64,000 nt of DNA, taken from Lachnospiraceae bacterium (GTDB lineage Bacteria > Bacillota > Clostridia > Lachnospirales > Lachnospiraceae). Below are positions 8,275 to 19,500 of the stretch, in pieces. Under the pieces are notes generated by a model. That model worked only from the letters and a program-made list of their open reading frames with translations. It did no database searches and was not told the DNA's origin. Within the stretch, counting starts at the first letter, position 1. Every line of letters starts with the position of its first letter. The position numbers and the translations under genes are program-made. The stretch spans positions 29,836 to 93,835 of the forward strand of contig QXXL01000028.1 in assembly GCA_009911505.1 (NCBI GenBank), in the 5' to 3' direction.

Positions 8275-9189
8275 TTAAACCCCAGTATAATCAAACGCCG
8301 GGATAAAGCTTTCCCCTGCACATCCCCCTTCCTGGATATATACCTGCTTCATTCCAAGGAAACACGCATAATCCACTACCTCCCCGTACTCTGCATCTGT
8401 AACCCTCCGGTTCAGATGCGGATCATCCCTTACATGGGGAAGCGGCGTATACTGGCTTAAAATACTAATCCAAATCTGCTCCCCCCAGGTATCATGCAGA
8501 TAATCCAGCACATCCTTACTGTCGCCCACACAGCCTGGAAGCACCAGATGGCGGACAATAACGCCTTTTTTCATCATGCCCCGGCTGTCAAAAACAGGTT
8601 TGCCTGCCTGGCGCACCATTTCTGTAAGCGCAATTTCCGCACGCTTGGGATAATCTGCACAATGGGAAAGCCGCTTTGCAAGCACACTGTCCCGGTATTT
8701 ATAATCCGGCAGCCAGATATCCACAAGCCCGTTTAGCTGCTGCAGCACATCTGCTTTTTCATAGCCGCTTGTATTATATACTATCGGAATCTCAAGCCCC
8801 CTTGCCTTTGCCGCAGAAAGTGCCGGAATGACCAATGGCAGAAAATGCCCTGCCGTCACCAGGTTGATATTTTCCGCCCCTTGCTCTTTTAATTCCCAAA
8901 ATATCTCTGTAAGCCTTTCCGGACAAATCCTTTTCCCGGCTGTCCCCGCTGCAATTTCGAAGTTTTGGCAAAACACGCACCGAAGCGTACAGCCGGAAAA
9001 AAAGACTGTTCCAGAACCGCCTTTCCCGGTAATACATGGCTCCTCCCAGAAATGGAGCGCCGCCCTTGCAACCGTAAGCTCCATTGGCATACCGCAATAG
9101 CCCGTTTCTCCATGTGCCCGGTCTGCCATACATTCCCGTGGGCAAAGCATACACCCCTTTTTATCTGGTATAGATTTATTTACCCCCAT
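8275..9189 (-). CDS. PflX-like radical SAM protein
   Basis: A 304-residue radical SAM protein of the PflX type (COG1313), related to pyruvate formate-lyase activating enzymes; the substrate is unknown. The N-terminus carries CMLCPRECMADR and GYCGM cysteines (an extra iron-sulfur or zinc site), then VARAALHFWEEPCI, GSGTVFFSGC, and the radical SAM motif C-x3-C-x2-C in CTLRCVFCQNF. The start is set at 9189, with AAGGGGG eight to nine bases in front; the longer frame from 9261 adds a hydrophobic stretch not typical of the family. It stands alone, with no identifiable glycyl-radical partner nearby. Confidence 0.88.
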   Translation of the reverse strand: MGVNKSIPDKKGCMLCPRECMADRAHGETGYCGMPMELTVARAALHFWEEPCITGKGGSGTVFFSGCTLRCVFCQNFEIAAGTAGKRICPERLTEIFWELKEQGAENINLVTAGHFLPLVIPALSAAKARGLEIPIVYNTSGYEKADVLQQLNGLVDIWLPDYKYRDSVLAKRLSHCADYPKRAEIALTEMVRQAGKPVFDSRGMMKKGVIVRHLVLPGCVGDSKDVLDYLHDTWGEQIWISILSQYTPLPHVRDDPHLNRRVTDAEYGEVVDYACFLGMKQVYIQEGGCAGESFIPAFDYTGV

Positions 9190-9331
9190 CAAATCCGCCC
9201 CCTTGGCATATGTACCTACAAATATTATTACCCCGCACAACACGCAAACATAATTAACCATGTAAAGGTATACCCATACTTTGTTACATTCCGCTGTTAT
9301 TATTATGCTCTTTGGTACAATCTGTCAAGAT

Positions 9332-9685
9332 CTATTCGTTGGCACAACGGCCAACAAGGCCTCCCCGCAGCACAAACCAAACACTACCTCCCCTTCTTTC
9401 TGCCAGGACTTCTTTAAAGCACTTCTCCTGGCCGATATACAGCATGCCCAGCTGCTCTGCAATTACCTGATAAGTGGCTTTTAGAGTCCCATCGGCCTTT
9501 CCATTCGCAAAAAGCACACGGGAAAGATACAGCACATACCCCTGCGGCAGAATCTGTTTTGCAGGGATTGCCAGCTTTTCTTTTTTGCAGCTCTGTGCCT
9601 TTTTTATGACCGTCAAAGCCATTTGGGGTGAAATGACAACCATACCATACGCGTCTGAAAGCCCGATTTCATATGTATCAGTCAA
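9332..9685 (-). CDS. Hypothetical protein, possible Crp/Fnr-type HTH remnant
   Basis: An open frame of 117 codons beginning at a TTG that overlaps the TGA stop of the upstream permease (TTGA), so it would be read by coupling. An ATG in frame is available 14 codons later. Residues about 50-95 (a YVLYLSRVLF helix, then GTLKATYQVIAEQLG) recall the C-terminal winged helix of Crp/Fnr regulators, where a Y/Q-x-x-A-x-x-L-G helix is usual, but the recognition helix that should follow does not match well and the last 20 residues look like random sequence. It may be a truncated regulator of the ABC exporter. Function not assigned. Confidence 0.4.
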   Translation of the reverse strand: MTDTYEIGLSDAYGMVVISPQMALTVIKKAQSCKKEKLAIPAKQILPQGYVLYLSRVLFANGKADGTLKATYQVIAEQLGMLYIGQEKCFKEVLAERRGGSVWFVLRGGLVGRCANE

Positions 9686-12087
9686 TATTCTGCGCCCCTT
9701 AACCGCTCTACCAAAGCTTCCTTAGAAAAACTGTGCATTGATGCGGCCGTAATTACAAGCGGTACCAAAACCAGCACTGCCGTATACAAAACCGCAAATA
9801 CTACCGGGAACTGGAATTTCATATAAAAAGCCCCGATGTGGTACAGCATTCCACTTAGAATATAGCCACAAAGCGTCCCGGCTGTCATCGTAACACCCAC
9901 AGCTGTAAGGGCTAAAAGCAGGCTTTCCCCTAAAAGCATTTTTTTCATCTGCCCCTTGCCCATACCGATAGATTCTAGCATGGCAAGCTCTTGCTTACGA
10001 GTTACAATATTTGTAATCAGTGTATTCATCATGCTCAAAATACTAAACGCCATTATAAAAACTGCCAGGCCGCTTATCATCCCAAACTGCTGATCCGCAT
10101 TCTTTTTATAAGCAATTGTGCGCTCCTTTAGCGTTTCCATAATAAGCTGGGGCTTGTTTTCTATTATTTCGCTTAAGCTCTCCCCGACAGCGTCTTCTTT
10201 TTCTGGTTCTGTTGATATCAAAAGATGCGCATTTATGTTGTCAAAAGACACCATATTTAAAATCACCTGCTCTGGCATTAAAAACCATCCATCCATCCCC
10301 TTATCAAGATTGAACTGTGCATTTAAAATCCCAAGAATGGTTACTTCTTTTTCTGCCGGGGCATTCCCGTCATAAAAATGGATCGTAACCTTATCGCCTG
10401 GATGAAATTTCCAACCGTAAATCTCCTGCACCACTGCATTTTCTCCCGTCAGGATATAATCTCCGCTCATCAGCTTTTCTTTGTCCGCGCTCCCTTCTTC
10501 CAGGTAGCCCTCCAATTCCCCCAGCTCTTGTTTTGTCAGTGGATAGACTTCATCCGTAAGGCCGTATTCGTTTTGGGCCGGAAAATCAAATTTACAACCA
10601 AATGATTTGCGTTCTGTCACCCTCTCTACTCCGTCAATGGCAGATATTTCCCGTACCATCTTTTGATCTAACGGCATATGTGCCTGTAGCCCGTTCAATC
10701 CGTTTTCGTCAAGCTCAATCGCCGAAACGGAGTATGTAATATGAAATTCTGCATCTTTAAAATAGCCCTGCCTTGCATAATTGCCTTTATCAAACGAAGA
10801 CATATAAGTCGCAGCCGTCATAAATAAAATGCCGCCAAGCGCCAGGGAAAGCATGGTAACAGCCGCTTTTCTCTTGTTTTTTGAGAAATTTAAAATACCA
10901 AGCGCAACAGGGGAAAGCTTTCTGCACTGCTTGCGGTTTTCCTTCCGTTTTATGGTATCCTGCGGCAGATAACGCAGCGCTTCCATCGGGGATACCCTTG
11001 ATGCGGCACGCGCCGGCTTATGGACAGAAATCATAGTAATGCCATAAACCACAGCAAAGACAAGGGCGGCGGCAAACAGCATATGCAAAAAATCAAACCC
11101 GTCTGGAATGATACCATATCCAAAAATGCCTCCGGCCGCAATTCCAATTGGCGCAGCCTTAAAGAATAACAGCCGCCCTTCATGCGAAACCAGCTTTTTC
11201 ATTTGTTTTCTCGTCATACCAATTGTCCTAAGCTGCCCGAATTGATGGATCCTGCCAATTACTGAAAGATAAAACACACCATAAACTACAAGGATACAGG
11301 CCACAAGAATCACCGTACCTACCAGGCCGTAAACTAGTACAGACTGTAAATCTATAGAAAGGGAATCTTCAAAGGCCTTTGACGGGCTTATAAATTTGCG
11401 CGCTATCCCTGCGTCCGTTCCGATTTGATAGATCAGCTCTTTGAACTCCTGCGGGTACATCTGATCCGCATTGTTTAATTTTACATAAACCGCATATGGG
11501 ATATCCTTTAACTGGCTACCGCATTTGGCATAATTTTCAGAGAAGAATACCCGGAACTGCTTATCTGTTTCCCCGCCTTTTAAAATACCAGATACTGTAA
11601 AGGTTTCTGTATTCCCATCATAGAATTCAAATGTTACCTCACTGCCTAAAACGGGCGAAACCCCCATTTTATATAACAGCGCTTCCTGCAGGGCAATTTC
11701 CTGCCCATCTTTGGGCATTTCGCCGCTTAACAGCTCGCCAACCCGTATTTCATCTGACAGGCTGCTCACATAATAGGGCGCCACGTCAAATCCGTCCATA
11801 GAAGTAAGTACGCCTTCCTTAACCTGTATCTGATAGGAAATACGCGTATCTTCTTTTAATTTTTCCACCTGGGTATCCGTTAAGCTGTAATAAAACGCCT
11901 GATGCCTGTGGGAAAGCTCCTGTTTAAACCGTTTATCCTGGCCCATTGCAAACATAAGAATTGCCATTAATAGCGAGGCGGCTAAAACAATTGTAGCCAT
12001 GACAAAGAAATTGCGCATCCGGCTTGCTTTTAAGCTCTGTTTTGACATCCGTGAAATCATATCTGCTGTTATTTTTCTTTCCTTCAT
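9682..12087 (-). CDS. FtsX-type ABC transporter permease
   Basis: An 801-residue membrane protein with the tandem FtsX architecture: an N-terminal membrane helix (about residues 25-48), an extracellular domain, a bundle of three helices (about 250-350), a further helix near 410, a second extracellular domain, and a last bundle of helices near 670-780. The family is used for export or sensing of antimicrobial peptides and lipids, with a LolD/MacB-like ATPase. It follows that ATPase gene by 14 bp. No two-component system sits next to it, so it is not a classic Bce-type module; the substrate is unknown. Confidence 0.9.
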   Translation of the reverse strand: MKERKITADMISRMSKQSLKASRMRNFFVMATIVLAASLLMAILMFAMGQDKRFKQELSHRHQAFYYSLTDTQVEKLKEDTRISYQIQVKEGVLTSMDGFDVAPYYVSSLSDEIRVGELLSGEMPKDGQEIALQEALLYKMGVSPVLGSEVTFEFYDGNTETFTVSGILKGGETDKQFRVFFSENYAKCGSQLKDIPYAVYVKLNNADQMYPQEFKELIYQIGTDAGIARKFISPSKAFEDSLSIDLQSVLVYGLVGTVILVACILVVYGVFYLSVIGRIHQFGQLRTIGMTRKQMKKLVSHEGRLLFFKAAPIGIAAGGIFGYGIIPDGFDFLHMLFAAALVFAVVYGITMISVHKPARAASRVSPMEALRYLPQDTIKRKENRKQCRKLSPVALGILNFSKNKRKAAVTMLSLALGGILFMTAATYMSSFDKGNYARQGYFKDAEFHITYSVSAIELDENGLNGLQAHMPLDQKMVREISAIDGVERVTERKSFGCKFDFPAQNEYGLTDEVYPLTKQELGELEGYLEEGSADKEKLMSGDYILTGENAVVQEIYGWKFHPGDKVTIHFYDGNAPAEKEVTILGILNAQFNLDKGMDGWFLMPEQVILNMVSFDNINAHLLISTEPEKEDAVGESLSEIIENKPQLIMETLKERTIAYKKNADQQFGMISGLAVFIMAFSILSMMNTLITNIVTRKQELAMLESIGMGKGQMKKMLLGESLLLALTAVGVTMTAGTLCGYILSGMLYHIGAFYMKFQFPVVFAVLYTAVLVLVPLVITAASMHSFSKEALVERLRGAEY

Positions 12088-12101
12088 GATATCCTTCTCC
12101 C

Positions 12102-12767
12102 TTACGCCTTTATTTTTCCGTCTTCAATACGGATTTTTACGTCTGCTTTCTCTGCTATTTCGGGATTGTGGGTAATCATCAAGATAGTCTGGCCGAATGT
12201 CTGGCTCGTCATTTTTAACAGATCAATCACCTTTTCGCTGGTGCAGGAGTCAAGGTTTCCGGTTGGCTCGTCGGCTAAAATAATGGCTGGTTTTGGTACC
12301 AGGGCGCGGGCGATTGCCACCCTCTGCTGTTGTCCGCCGGAAAGATGCGCCGGATAGCTGGAAAGCTTTGTTTCCAGCCCCAGGAAATGCACAATTTTAT
12401 CCAAAAATGCTTTATCCTCTTTTTTTCCGTCCAGACGGACAGGAAGTACAATATTTTCATATACGGTTAAATAGGGGATAAGGTTGTAGTTCTGAAAAAT
12501 AAAGCCAATCCGCCTTCTGCGGAATATGGTAAGCTGTTCTTTTGAAAGCGTTTCGATTGATTTGTTTTCAACCTGTATACTGCCTGCTGTCGGAGTGTCA
12601 AGTCCGCCAAGCATATTAAGAAGTGTAGATTTGCCGCTTCCGGAGGTACCAATAACGGCTGCGAACTGCCCTTCTTCTACTGATACGCTGATATCGTCAA
12701 GCGCTTTCACCAGGCTTTCGTTTTGGCCATAATATTTTTTTAAATGGGATGTTTGTAAAACTGACAT
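12102..12767 (-). CDS. MacB/LolD-type ABC transporter ATP-binding protein
   Basis: A 221-residue ATPase partner of the FtsX-type permease just downstream. Motifs in order: Walker A GTSGSGKST (about residues 39-47), Q-loop in FIFQNYNLIPYLTVYEN, signature LSGGQQQRVAIARAL, Walker B ILADEPTGNLDS, and the switch histidine in MITHNPEIA. Length is normal. It has a strong AGGAGG ribosome site, half of which is part of a perfect inverted repeat lying across its promoter region, so expression is probably controlled there. Confidence 0.95.
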   Translation of the reverse strand: MSVLQTSHLKKYYGQNESLVKALDDISVSVEEGQFAAVIGTSGSGKSTLLNMLGGLDTPTAGSIQVENKSIETLSKEQLTIFRRRRIGFIFQNYNLIPYLTVYENIVLPVRLDGKKEDKAFLDKIVHFLGLETKLSSYPAHLSGGQQQRVAIARALVPKPAIILADEPTGNLDSCTSEKVIDLLKMTSQTFGQTILMITHNPEIAEKADVKIRIEDGKIKA

Positions 12768-12777
12768 GATGCTTCCT

Positions 12778-12816
12778 CCTGTAAGATAAATTTTTCTGTG
12801 AAACTTATCTTACAGG
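12778..12816 (-). promoter_or_regulatory. Perfect 12-bp inverted repeat at the ABC exporter promoter
   Basis: CCTGTAAGATAA and TTATCTTACAGG, 15 bases apart, immediately in front of the ATPase gene. On the minus strand a -35-like TTGCAT lies 16 bases before TAAGAT, which is inside the upstream arm, and the downstream arm merges into the ribosome site (TTACAGGAGG). The layout fits either a repressor operator over the -10 region or an RNA hairpin that hides the ribosome site. Confidence 0.65.
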
Positions 12817-12871
12817 ATTTTTAAACAGATGCAATAAAGGACGCAGATTCTAATACCTTCGTCGCAAATTC

Positions 12872-15800
12872 TCATATAAGTCCCGCTTTATCACCATATT
12901 CCGCCGGATGCACAGGGTCATGTGCTGGCGCAAGCAGCACCTCCCTGCCCAAATAAAATGAATACAATATCTGCTCTTTTACACGCTTGCCGGTATTTGC
13001 CATAAGCGCTTTTTTGTACCAGTCCATTTGCCCGCGGTACCTGCCTGCAAGCTCTTCTTCACTGTTTACGGCATCTGTTTTATAATCTACCAGCACAAGC
13101 TCCCCGCCTTCGATAAAAAAAGCATCCATAATCCCTTGGACCAGTACCATCGTACTGCTGCCGTCCCCCTCTATTTCATCAGCCGGGCGCCCCATCACAA
13201 ACGGCTGCTCCAGATAAAGCTCGCCCCTTTCTGCCGCCGCTTTCATCCTCAGCGCAAGCCCTGACACAAAAAATGCTTCCAGCCTTTTTTTGTTAAGGAG
13301 CATGCGCATCTCCTCTGTCAGGCGCCCCTTAGCAGTAATCACATCAATTTGACGTTCAAGCTCCCTGGAAATCTGCGGATGCCCTGCTAAAACCTGCACA
13401 GGAAGGCATGCCATTGCGCGGTGCATGGCATTCCCGCGCAATACCCCCTGGTTCTCTTCGCTTTCCCCCCCTGCAAACCTTGGCACGTAAGGGACAAATC
13501 CGTCTGCTTCTGATACCGGGTCCATATCCTGCGCTTTTTGCCCTTTGGTCTCATTAAACGCTTCCCATCTGCGTGATTTTAATTCCGATACCGCATATTT
13601 CGTCCTGCGGCTGGTTTCTGCCGCATCTGGGTAACAATACGATAGCTTCTCCTCTACATAAGCATCTGCCTCTTCATCCGTCTGGGATGCCCTGTACAAA
13701 AGCTCCCCTAACCCTTTCGTTTCTAAAAGGCGGCTCTCCACTTCATCCTCCACCAGCTCCTTTGCGCCCCAGACCTGGATTAGATCCTGCTCTCCGGCCG
13801 AAAGCATTGCCGGAAGCAGCCAGTCCAGAAATGAATTTGCCGTTGCCCTCGCCAAAAATGACATATCTGGGTTTTTGCGCAGGCGTTCTGTAATGCCCTT
13901 TTCCACCCCGGTTAACACCAGCTTCTCTTTTGCGCGTGTAAGCGCCACATAAAGCACCCGCAGCTCCTCGCCCTCATTTTCCAGTTCGATCTGTTTTGCC
14001 ACTGCTTTTTTACAAAGCGTAGCGCTGCGTACCCGGCGCACCGGATCGATATAATCCATTCCGATCCCAAGATCTGGATGGATGACCATGCGGCTTCTTG
14101 CATCCATCCGGTTAAACCGTTTTGCCGTCCCGCACACAAAGACAACGGGGAATTCCAGGCCCTTGCTTTTGTGGATCGTCATAATCCGCACGGCATCGGA
14201 ATTTTCCCCCACAACCTCCGCTTCTCCATAATCCACCTCATATTTCTGCAGCTTATCCATATACCGGATAAAATGGTACAGCCCATGGTAGCTGCTCTTT
14301 TCATACGCAGCCGCCTTTTCCAAAAGCATCTCAAGGTTTGCCTGGCGCCTGCTTCCTCCTGGCATAGCAGCTGCATAGTCCAAAAAGCCTGTTTCTTGTA
14401 AAATCTGGTGCAAAAGCTCATAGACACCAAGTTCTTCCGCAAGCGCGCGGTACCGCTTTAGATCTTTCAGAAAAACCTTCAGCTTTTGGTATATCCCCTC
14501 TGGCAGCTCCCCTTCCTGCACATCCAGCACACAGGCATGAAACGGCTTTTCTCCCCCTGCAGCCTTGATAGCTGCAAGCTCTTCATCCAAAAAACCTCCT
14601 ATTGGGGAACGTAATGTCGCAGCAAGCGGGATATCCTGCCTGGGATTATCCAAAACCCGCAGCGCTGAAAGTACTGTTGCAACCTCCTGCGCCTTAAAAT
14701 ACCCCGTTTTAGATGTGGCGTGCGCGGGGATGCCCTTTTGCTCAAGCACTTCCAAAAACGGCTCCACATAGCCTGTAAAACTACGCAGCAATATCACAAT
14801 ATCCGCGTACCGCACAGGACGAAGGGTGCCGGATGCGCCGTCTGCCACCTTCTGCCCGCGCATCATCTTTCGGATGCGCGCTGCCACAAGCTCCGCTTCT
14901 AGCCGGATCGGATCTGAAAGTTCTGCTTCTAAGAGCATTTCATCTGCCGGATCCGCCAGGATAAATTCAGCCTGCATCCCGCTGCATTCAGGATAAAGCG
15001 CCCCCGGATAAAGCGCCGCGGCGCTATCGTACTCCACATTTCCCAAATCTTTCTTCATAATCTGGAAAAAAATATTGTTAGTAAAATCAAGGACCTCACT
15101 GCGGCTCCTGAAATTTTTACGCAGTTCAACCTTCCTTTGCCGGCTGCCGTCCGCCGTATAGGCCTGGTATTTTTCCATAAAAAGCTCAGGCCTTGCAAGG
15201 CGGAAGCGGTATATACTCTGCTTGACGTCCCCTACCATAAAACGGTTGTATTTCCCATCCTGTTCGCCGGAAACAGCAAGCAGAAGGCTCTCCTGCACCA
15301 GGTTGCTGTCCTGGTACTCGTCAACCATAACCTCCTCATAAAACTTTCTGCACAAACGGGCAATCTCCGTCGGCTGTTTTGTAGTTTCATCCAACAAAAT
15401 CTTTAATGCAAAATGCTCTAGATCATCAAAATCCAGAATATTTTCCTTGCGTTTCCTTGTATCATATGCATCTAGGAATTCCTCTGCCAGACGCACTAAT
15501 TCCTTTGCCACAGGGCCCATGCCAGACATGCGCAGTATAAGCTCCTCTTCGTTTGCAGACGCATAGTCAGCTTTTAATTTTTTAACCGTGGATTTTAACT
15601 GTTCACGCTGCTCTTTGAATAAGTCCCTTTTTTCCTCGCTGCCCTCATATTTGCGGTTGACAGGGAGCCTGCCAAAAGAATATGCATTCAGCTTTTGGGC
15701 TAATTCCCGGTAAGTGCCTGCCGCTGACAAATCCAATATCTGCCCCAGATCCTGTGCTGCGGTTTCATTTAGATAAACGGGGCCATCTGCCTGCTGTGTC

Positions 15801-16510
15801 AGCGCTTCATTCTTCTTTGCAAGCTCTATCAAGCTCCTGCAAATCCGCTTTACATAACAGAGCAGCGCTTGCATCCAGGGTGTTTTTTCCATATCGGAAA
15901 TACTTTTTGCCTGATAATTCTGAGCCGCTTCATAAAGCCACTCCTTTGGCCACGGAAAGCTCATTGCAAATGTATACAGCCCAAGCACCATATCCTTTAA
16001 CCCGTCGTCTTTTTTCCCGGTCGCAAAGCATTCTACAAACTGTAAAAAGCCTGCTTCCCCTTCTTCATAATTGCGTGTGAGCACTTCATCTATTACATCT
16101 TCCTTAAGGAGGTTTAGCTCCCCTTCCTCTGCAATCCTGAAATTGGGCTCCAAATCCACCAGGTGGAAATAATTGCGGATCAAGTACAAACAAAAGCTGT
16201 GGATTGTCGTAATCTGGGCGTGGTGCACCAAAGACGCCTGTTTCATCAAATGCCCGTCCGCGGGATCGCGTTCTAAAGCCGCTTCAACCGCATTTCCAAT
16301 CCGCTCACGCATTTCCGCCGCCGCCGCAGAAGTAAATGTTACGATTAAGATCCGGTCAATATCCACCGGATGCGCCCCGTCTAAAATTCTGCCAATCACC
16401 CGCTCCACCAAAACAGCTGTTTTACCGGAGCCTGCAGCCGCAGAAACCAAAAGGTTTTTGCCGCGCAGTGTAATGACCTGTTTTTGCTCTTCTGTCCATT
16501 CCATGCCCAT
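12872..16510 (-). CDS. addA: AddAB helicase-nuclease, subunit AddA
   Basis: A 1212-residue subunit of the AddAB enzyme, which resects double-strand ends for RecA in the cytoplasm. The N-terminal UvrD-type helicase has Walker A SAAAGSGKTAVL (about residues 23-34), VDEYQDSN (Walker B), and the motif IMTIHKSKGLEFPVVF. The C-terminal RecB-type nuclease has LVLVDYKTDAV with its catalytic D and K. Its ATG follows directly on the TAA of addB, and the site GGAGGAGG lies inside the end of addB, so translation is coupled. Length is normal. Confidence 0.97.
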   Translation of the reverse strand: MGMEWTEEQKQVITLRGKNLLVSAAAGSGKTAVLVERVIGRILDGAHPVDIDRILIVTFTSAAAAEMRERIGNAVEAALERDPADGHLMKQASLVHHAQITTIHSFCLYLIRNYFHLVDLEPNFRIAEEGELNLLKEDVIDEVLTRNYEEGEAGFLQFVECFATGKKDDGLKDMVLGLYTFAMSFPWPKEWLYEAAQNYQAKSISDMEKTPWMQALLCYVKRICRSLIELAKKNEALTQQADGPVYLNETAAQDLGQILDLSAAGTYRELAQKLNAYSFGRLPVNRKYEGSEEKRDLFKEQREQLKSTVKKLKADYASANEEELILRMSGMGPVAKELVRLAEEFLDAYDTRKRKENILDFDDLEHFALKILLDETTKQPTEIARLCRKFYEEVMVDEYQDSNLVQESLLLAVSGEQDGKYNRFMVGDVKQSIYRFRLARPELFMEKYQAYTADGSRQRKVELRKNFRSRSEVLDFTNNIFFQIMKKDLGNVEYDSAAALYPGALYPECSGMQAEFILADPADEMLLEAELSDPIRLEAELVAARIRKMMRGQKVADGASGTLRPVRYADIVILLRSFTGYVEPFLEVLEQKGIPAHATSKTGYFKAQEVATVLSALRVLDNPRQDIPLAATLRSPIGGFLDEELAAIKAAGGEKPFHACVLDVQEGELPEGIYQKLKVFLKDLKRYRALAEELGVYELLHQILQETGFLDYAAAMPGGSRRQANLEMLLEKAAAYEKSSYHGLYHFIRYMDKLQKYEVDYGEAEVVGENSDAVRIMTIHKSKGLEFPVVFVCGTAKRFNRMDARSRMVIHPDLGIGMDYIDPVRRVRSATLCKKAVAKQIELENEGEELRVLYVALTRAKEKLVLTGVEKGITERLRKNPDMSFLARATANSFLDWLLPAMLSAGEQDLIQVWGAKELVEDEVESRLLETKGLGELLYRASQTDEEADAYVEEKLSYCYPDAAETSRRTKYAVSELKSRRWEAFNETKGQKAQDMDPVSEADGFVPYVPRFAGGESEENQGVLRGNAMHRAMACLPVQVLAGHPQISRELERQIDVITAKGRLTEEMRMLLNKKRLEAFFVSGLALRMKAAAERGELYLEQPFVMGRPADEIEGDGSSTMVLVQGIMDAFFIEGGELVLVDYKTDAVNSEEELAGRYRGQMDWYKKALMANTGKRVKEQILYSFYLGREVLLAPAHDPVHPAEYGDKAGLI

Positions 16511-19500
16511 TTATGCCTCCTCCCCCCTCATACGCATCAAAAGCTCCTCCTCAGACAACTCTGTAAGCCTGCGGTACGAAAACCCAGGCACCTTTGTATC
16601 AAACTGGCAGACCGGACGGTATGCACAGTAGTCACAGCCGCTTTTGCCAGCTAACGCATATGGTGAAACACCGATATCCCCCTGCATAATCCGCTGGCCT
16701 AAATGCAGGATTGTCTCGTTAACATACGATGAGAGCACTGCAAAATCTTTTGTTTCAAGGACTTTGGATGTCTTTTTTAAGCTTCCGTCTTTATTAAAGC
16801 CCACCGGGATTACCCCGGAGCTAACGCCTTGCCCATGCTCTAATGCCGTATCCAGTTTTCCAAGCACCGCCGGGTCTGCATTTGCAACACCGTTTAATTT
16901 TAGTTCCCCCAGGATTTTCTTGCGCAGCTCTTCTTCGTCTATATCCTCTTCCACTTCAATCACCGGATCATTGACATGGTAATAAAAAATCCCAGCCGGA
17001 ACTGCCTCTTTGCCAGGGTTTTTTTGTTCCATGAGTTCAAGCGCCGCGTTCATATAGACCACAAGCTGCAGCTGCAGCCCATAATAGACATTTAAAAACT
17101 GAAAGCTCGTATTGCCCGATTTATAGTCGATGATTTTCACATACAGCTTATCCTCGTCCCCACAGGTATCAATCCGGTCAATCCTGCCGCGCAGATGCAT
17201 TTTTTCTTCTTCGCTTAGCTTAAAATGAACCGCTTTTAAATCCCCGGCATATGCAAACGACACCTCAAAGCCCTCCGGGGCAAAACGCCCTTGCCGCACT
17301 TGGTATAAAAGGGCCGCCACCGTACGTTTTAGGATTCTGAAAATCCGCTCTTTTGCATAGCTGCTCCTGGCGTTAGCATAAAGCGAAGGATTGTGGTTTT
17401 CCCCAATCGCCCGTTCCATTGCCTCTTTTAAAAGCGCTTCGCTTTCTTCATCTGTAACCGTAAACCAGTCGTATCCGTGCCCTTTTATCCCTTCTGCATA
17501 ATACAAAAGCGCTTCATGGAATACATTTCCTATATCCACCGCATAAAACCCGCTCTCCTGCCGTTCCTTTAATTTAAGCCCATAAGAGAGGAAATGTGAA
17601 AACGCACAGGCAGCAAACTGTTCTAACCTTGTTACACTGTTTATAAGCTCTGTACCATAAAGGGCCTTTGTAACCGCCGCAGAAACCGGCGTATCCGTAT
17701 GTGTAAGCTTTGCCGCGTAAAACAGCCTGGAAACCTCTTTTTTCCATTTTGCACGCGCCCCATACCAGCGGCAGAGCGCCGCCCAGTAGGTAAGCTCTTC
17801 TTCTTTTTCTCCCTTCTGCCATTCTGTGCCTTTGATAAGCCCTTCAACCAAAAGCTCCCTGGCATTTTCTGGCGTTACAATCCGATCCTTTAGGGGCTCT
17901 TCTAAAAGCTCTGTAACCGCGAGGTTGTTGTACAGCTTTAAGACGGTACGCACAAGATAAGACGCACGCAGCGCCTTGCCTTCCCCGTCTACGCGCGCAT
18001 ATGTCAGGTACAGCTTTTCCTTAGGCTTTGTCAGGTTTAAATACAAGTAAAATTTCTGGATAAACGTCTTTTGCCGGACCGTAGGCGAAAGCTCTATCTG
18101 CATTTGCCCCAAAATTTCCCGTTCCGCTTCGGAGAGGATGCCGTCTGCGCCCCCAGCCTTTGGAATTACGCCGTCATTGACCCCTGCCACGAACAGCACA
18201 CGGATTGAATCTAACCTGGTACGCTCCATATCCCCAAATACTACCCTGTCATAGCCGGGAGGCAAAATCCCAACCCGCGCTTCTTCATACCCAGTGTCTA
18301 AAATACGGGCAAATTCTTCTAAGCTTATCACCTCCCCGCCCAAAAGCAAAACTAACTTGTCAAACAGATCCATGACAATCCTGTAAATCTGCGCGTATTC
18401 CTTTGCATTTTTCAAATCCCCTGCCGCTTCATACTGCCCTTGCCTTTGCTTAAGCTTCTGTTGGGCCTCCCGTTCGCAGATAAACCGGTAAAAAGCTTTC
18501 GTTTGCCCTTCTACCGTAACGCCTTTTTCCTTTAACGCCTTACGCAGGTTTTCAAATTGGCTGGCAACTGCTTCGCGGGCCTGATTGACCGCCATAAGCG
18601 ATTCCTCGTCAAAACCCTTTGGCAGATAACAAAACGCTTCCTTCCATTTACTATATCCCCTTATACCCGCCGCAACACAGTAATTTTCCAGCACATCCAC
18701 ATCCCGCGCCAAAAAGCCGGACAGACTGCACCTAAGGTACCGAAACACTGCCTCCCTGGAAAAATCATACAAAATAACGTCCAATGACGCTTGTAAAAAT
18801 GCGATAAACGGGTGATAAGAAAGCGTTGTTTTTTGATCCAGGAACAGAGGGATTTTATATACATCAAATACTTCTTTCGCATAATTGGCATATCCCGGTA
18901 AATCCCCACAGACAATCGCAATCTCCCGGTAACAGTATCCACATTCCCTGACCAGCCGTTCTATCTCCCTTGCTACAAAATGCAGCTCCCGGCGCGGGTT
19001 TTTTGTACTGTAAATCCCAATATCCGCCCCTTGCCCAGGCAAATTAAAACGCCCGGCCCTGCCGCGGAACAGATTCTGTTCCAAAAATAAAAGCGCATCC
19101 GATGACGCAAAACGGCTGTTTTTGGAATGTGAAAGTAAAACTGGCTCTAAGACCGGGATATGAAGCCCTTGTGCCATTTCCCGCAGGGAGCGGATCATTT
19201 TTTTGCTCATTGCAAAGAGCTCATGGCTGCCCGCACTGCGGTAAAAATCCTCGCGGATATCTATCGCCACCGTCACATAGATTGTGTCCGCAAGCCCCAT
19301 CAGTTTTTTCAAGAGCTCATTTTGAATCGGCGTAAACCCGGTAAAACCATCAAAAGCAATTACACTCCCCCGTAAAATCTGTGATTCCCCCGCCACGTCC
19401 GAAAGCAGCTCTAAAACCTCTTCCGCCGTTACAAACCGCCCTTTTAAGGACTCCAAAAACCCCTCGTACATTGTTAAGATATCCGAAAGCTTATATGAAA

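Noticed and set aside
8034..8321. Minus-strand frame with a membrane-like stretch after the radical SAM gene
   Set aside because: Overlaps the end of the real gene, no ribosome site, arginine-rich ends; not supported as a gene.
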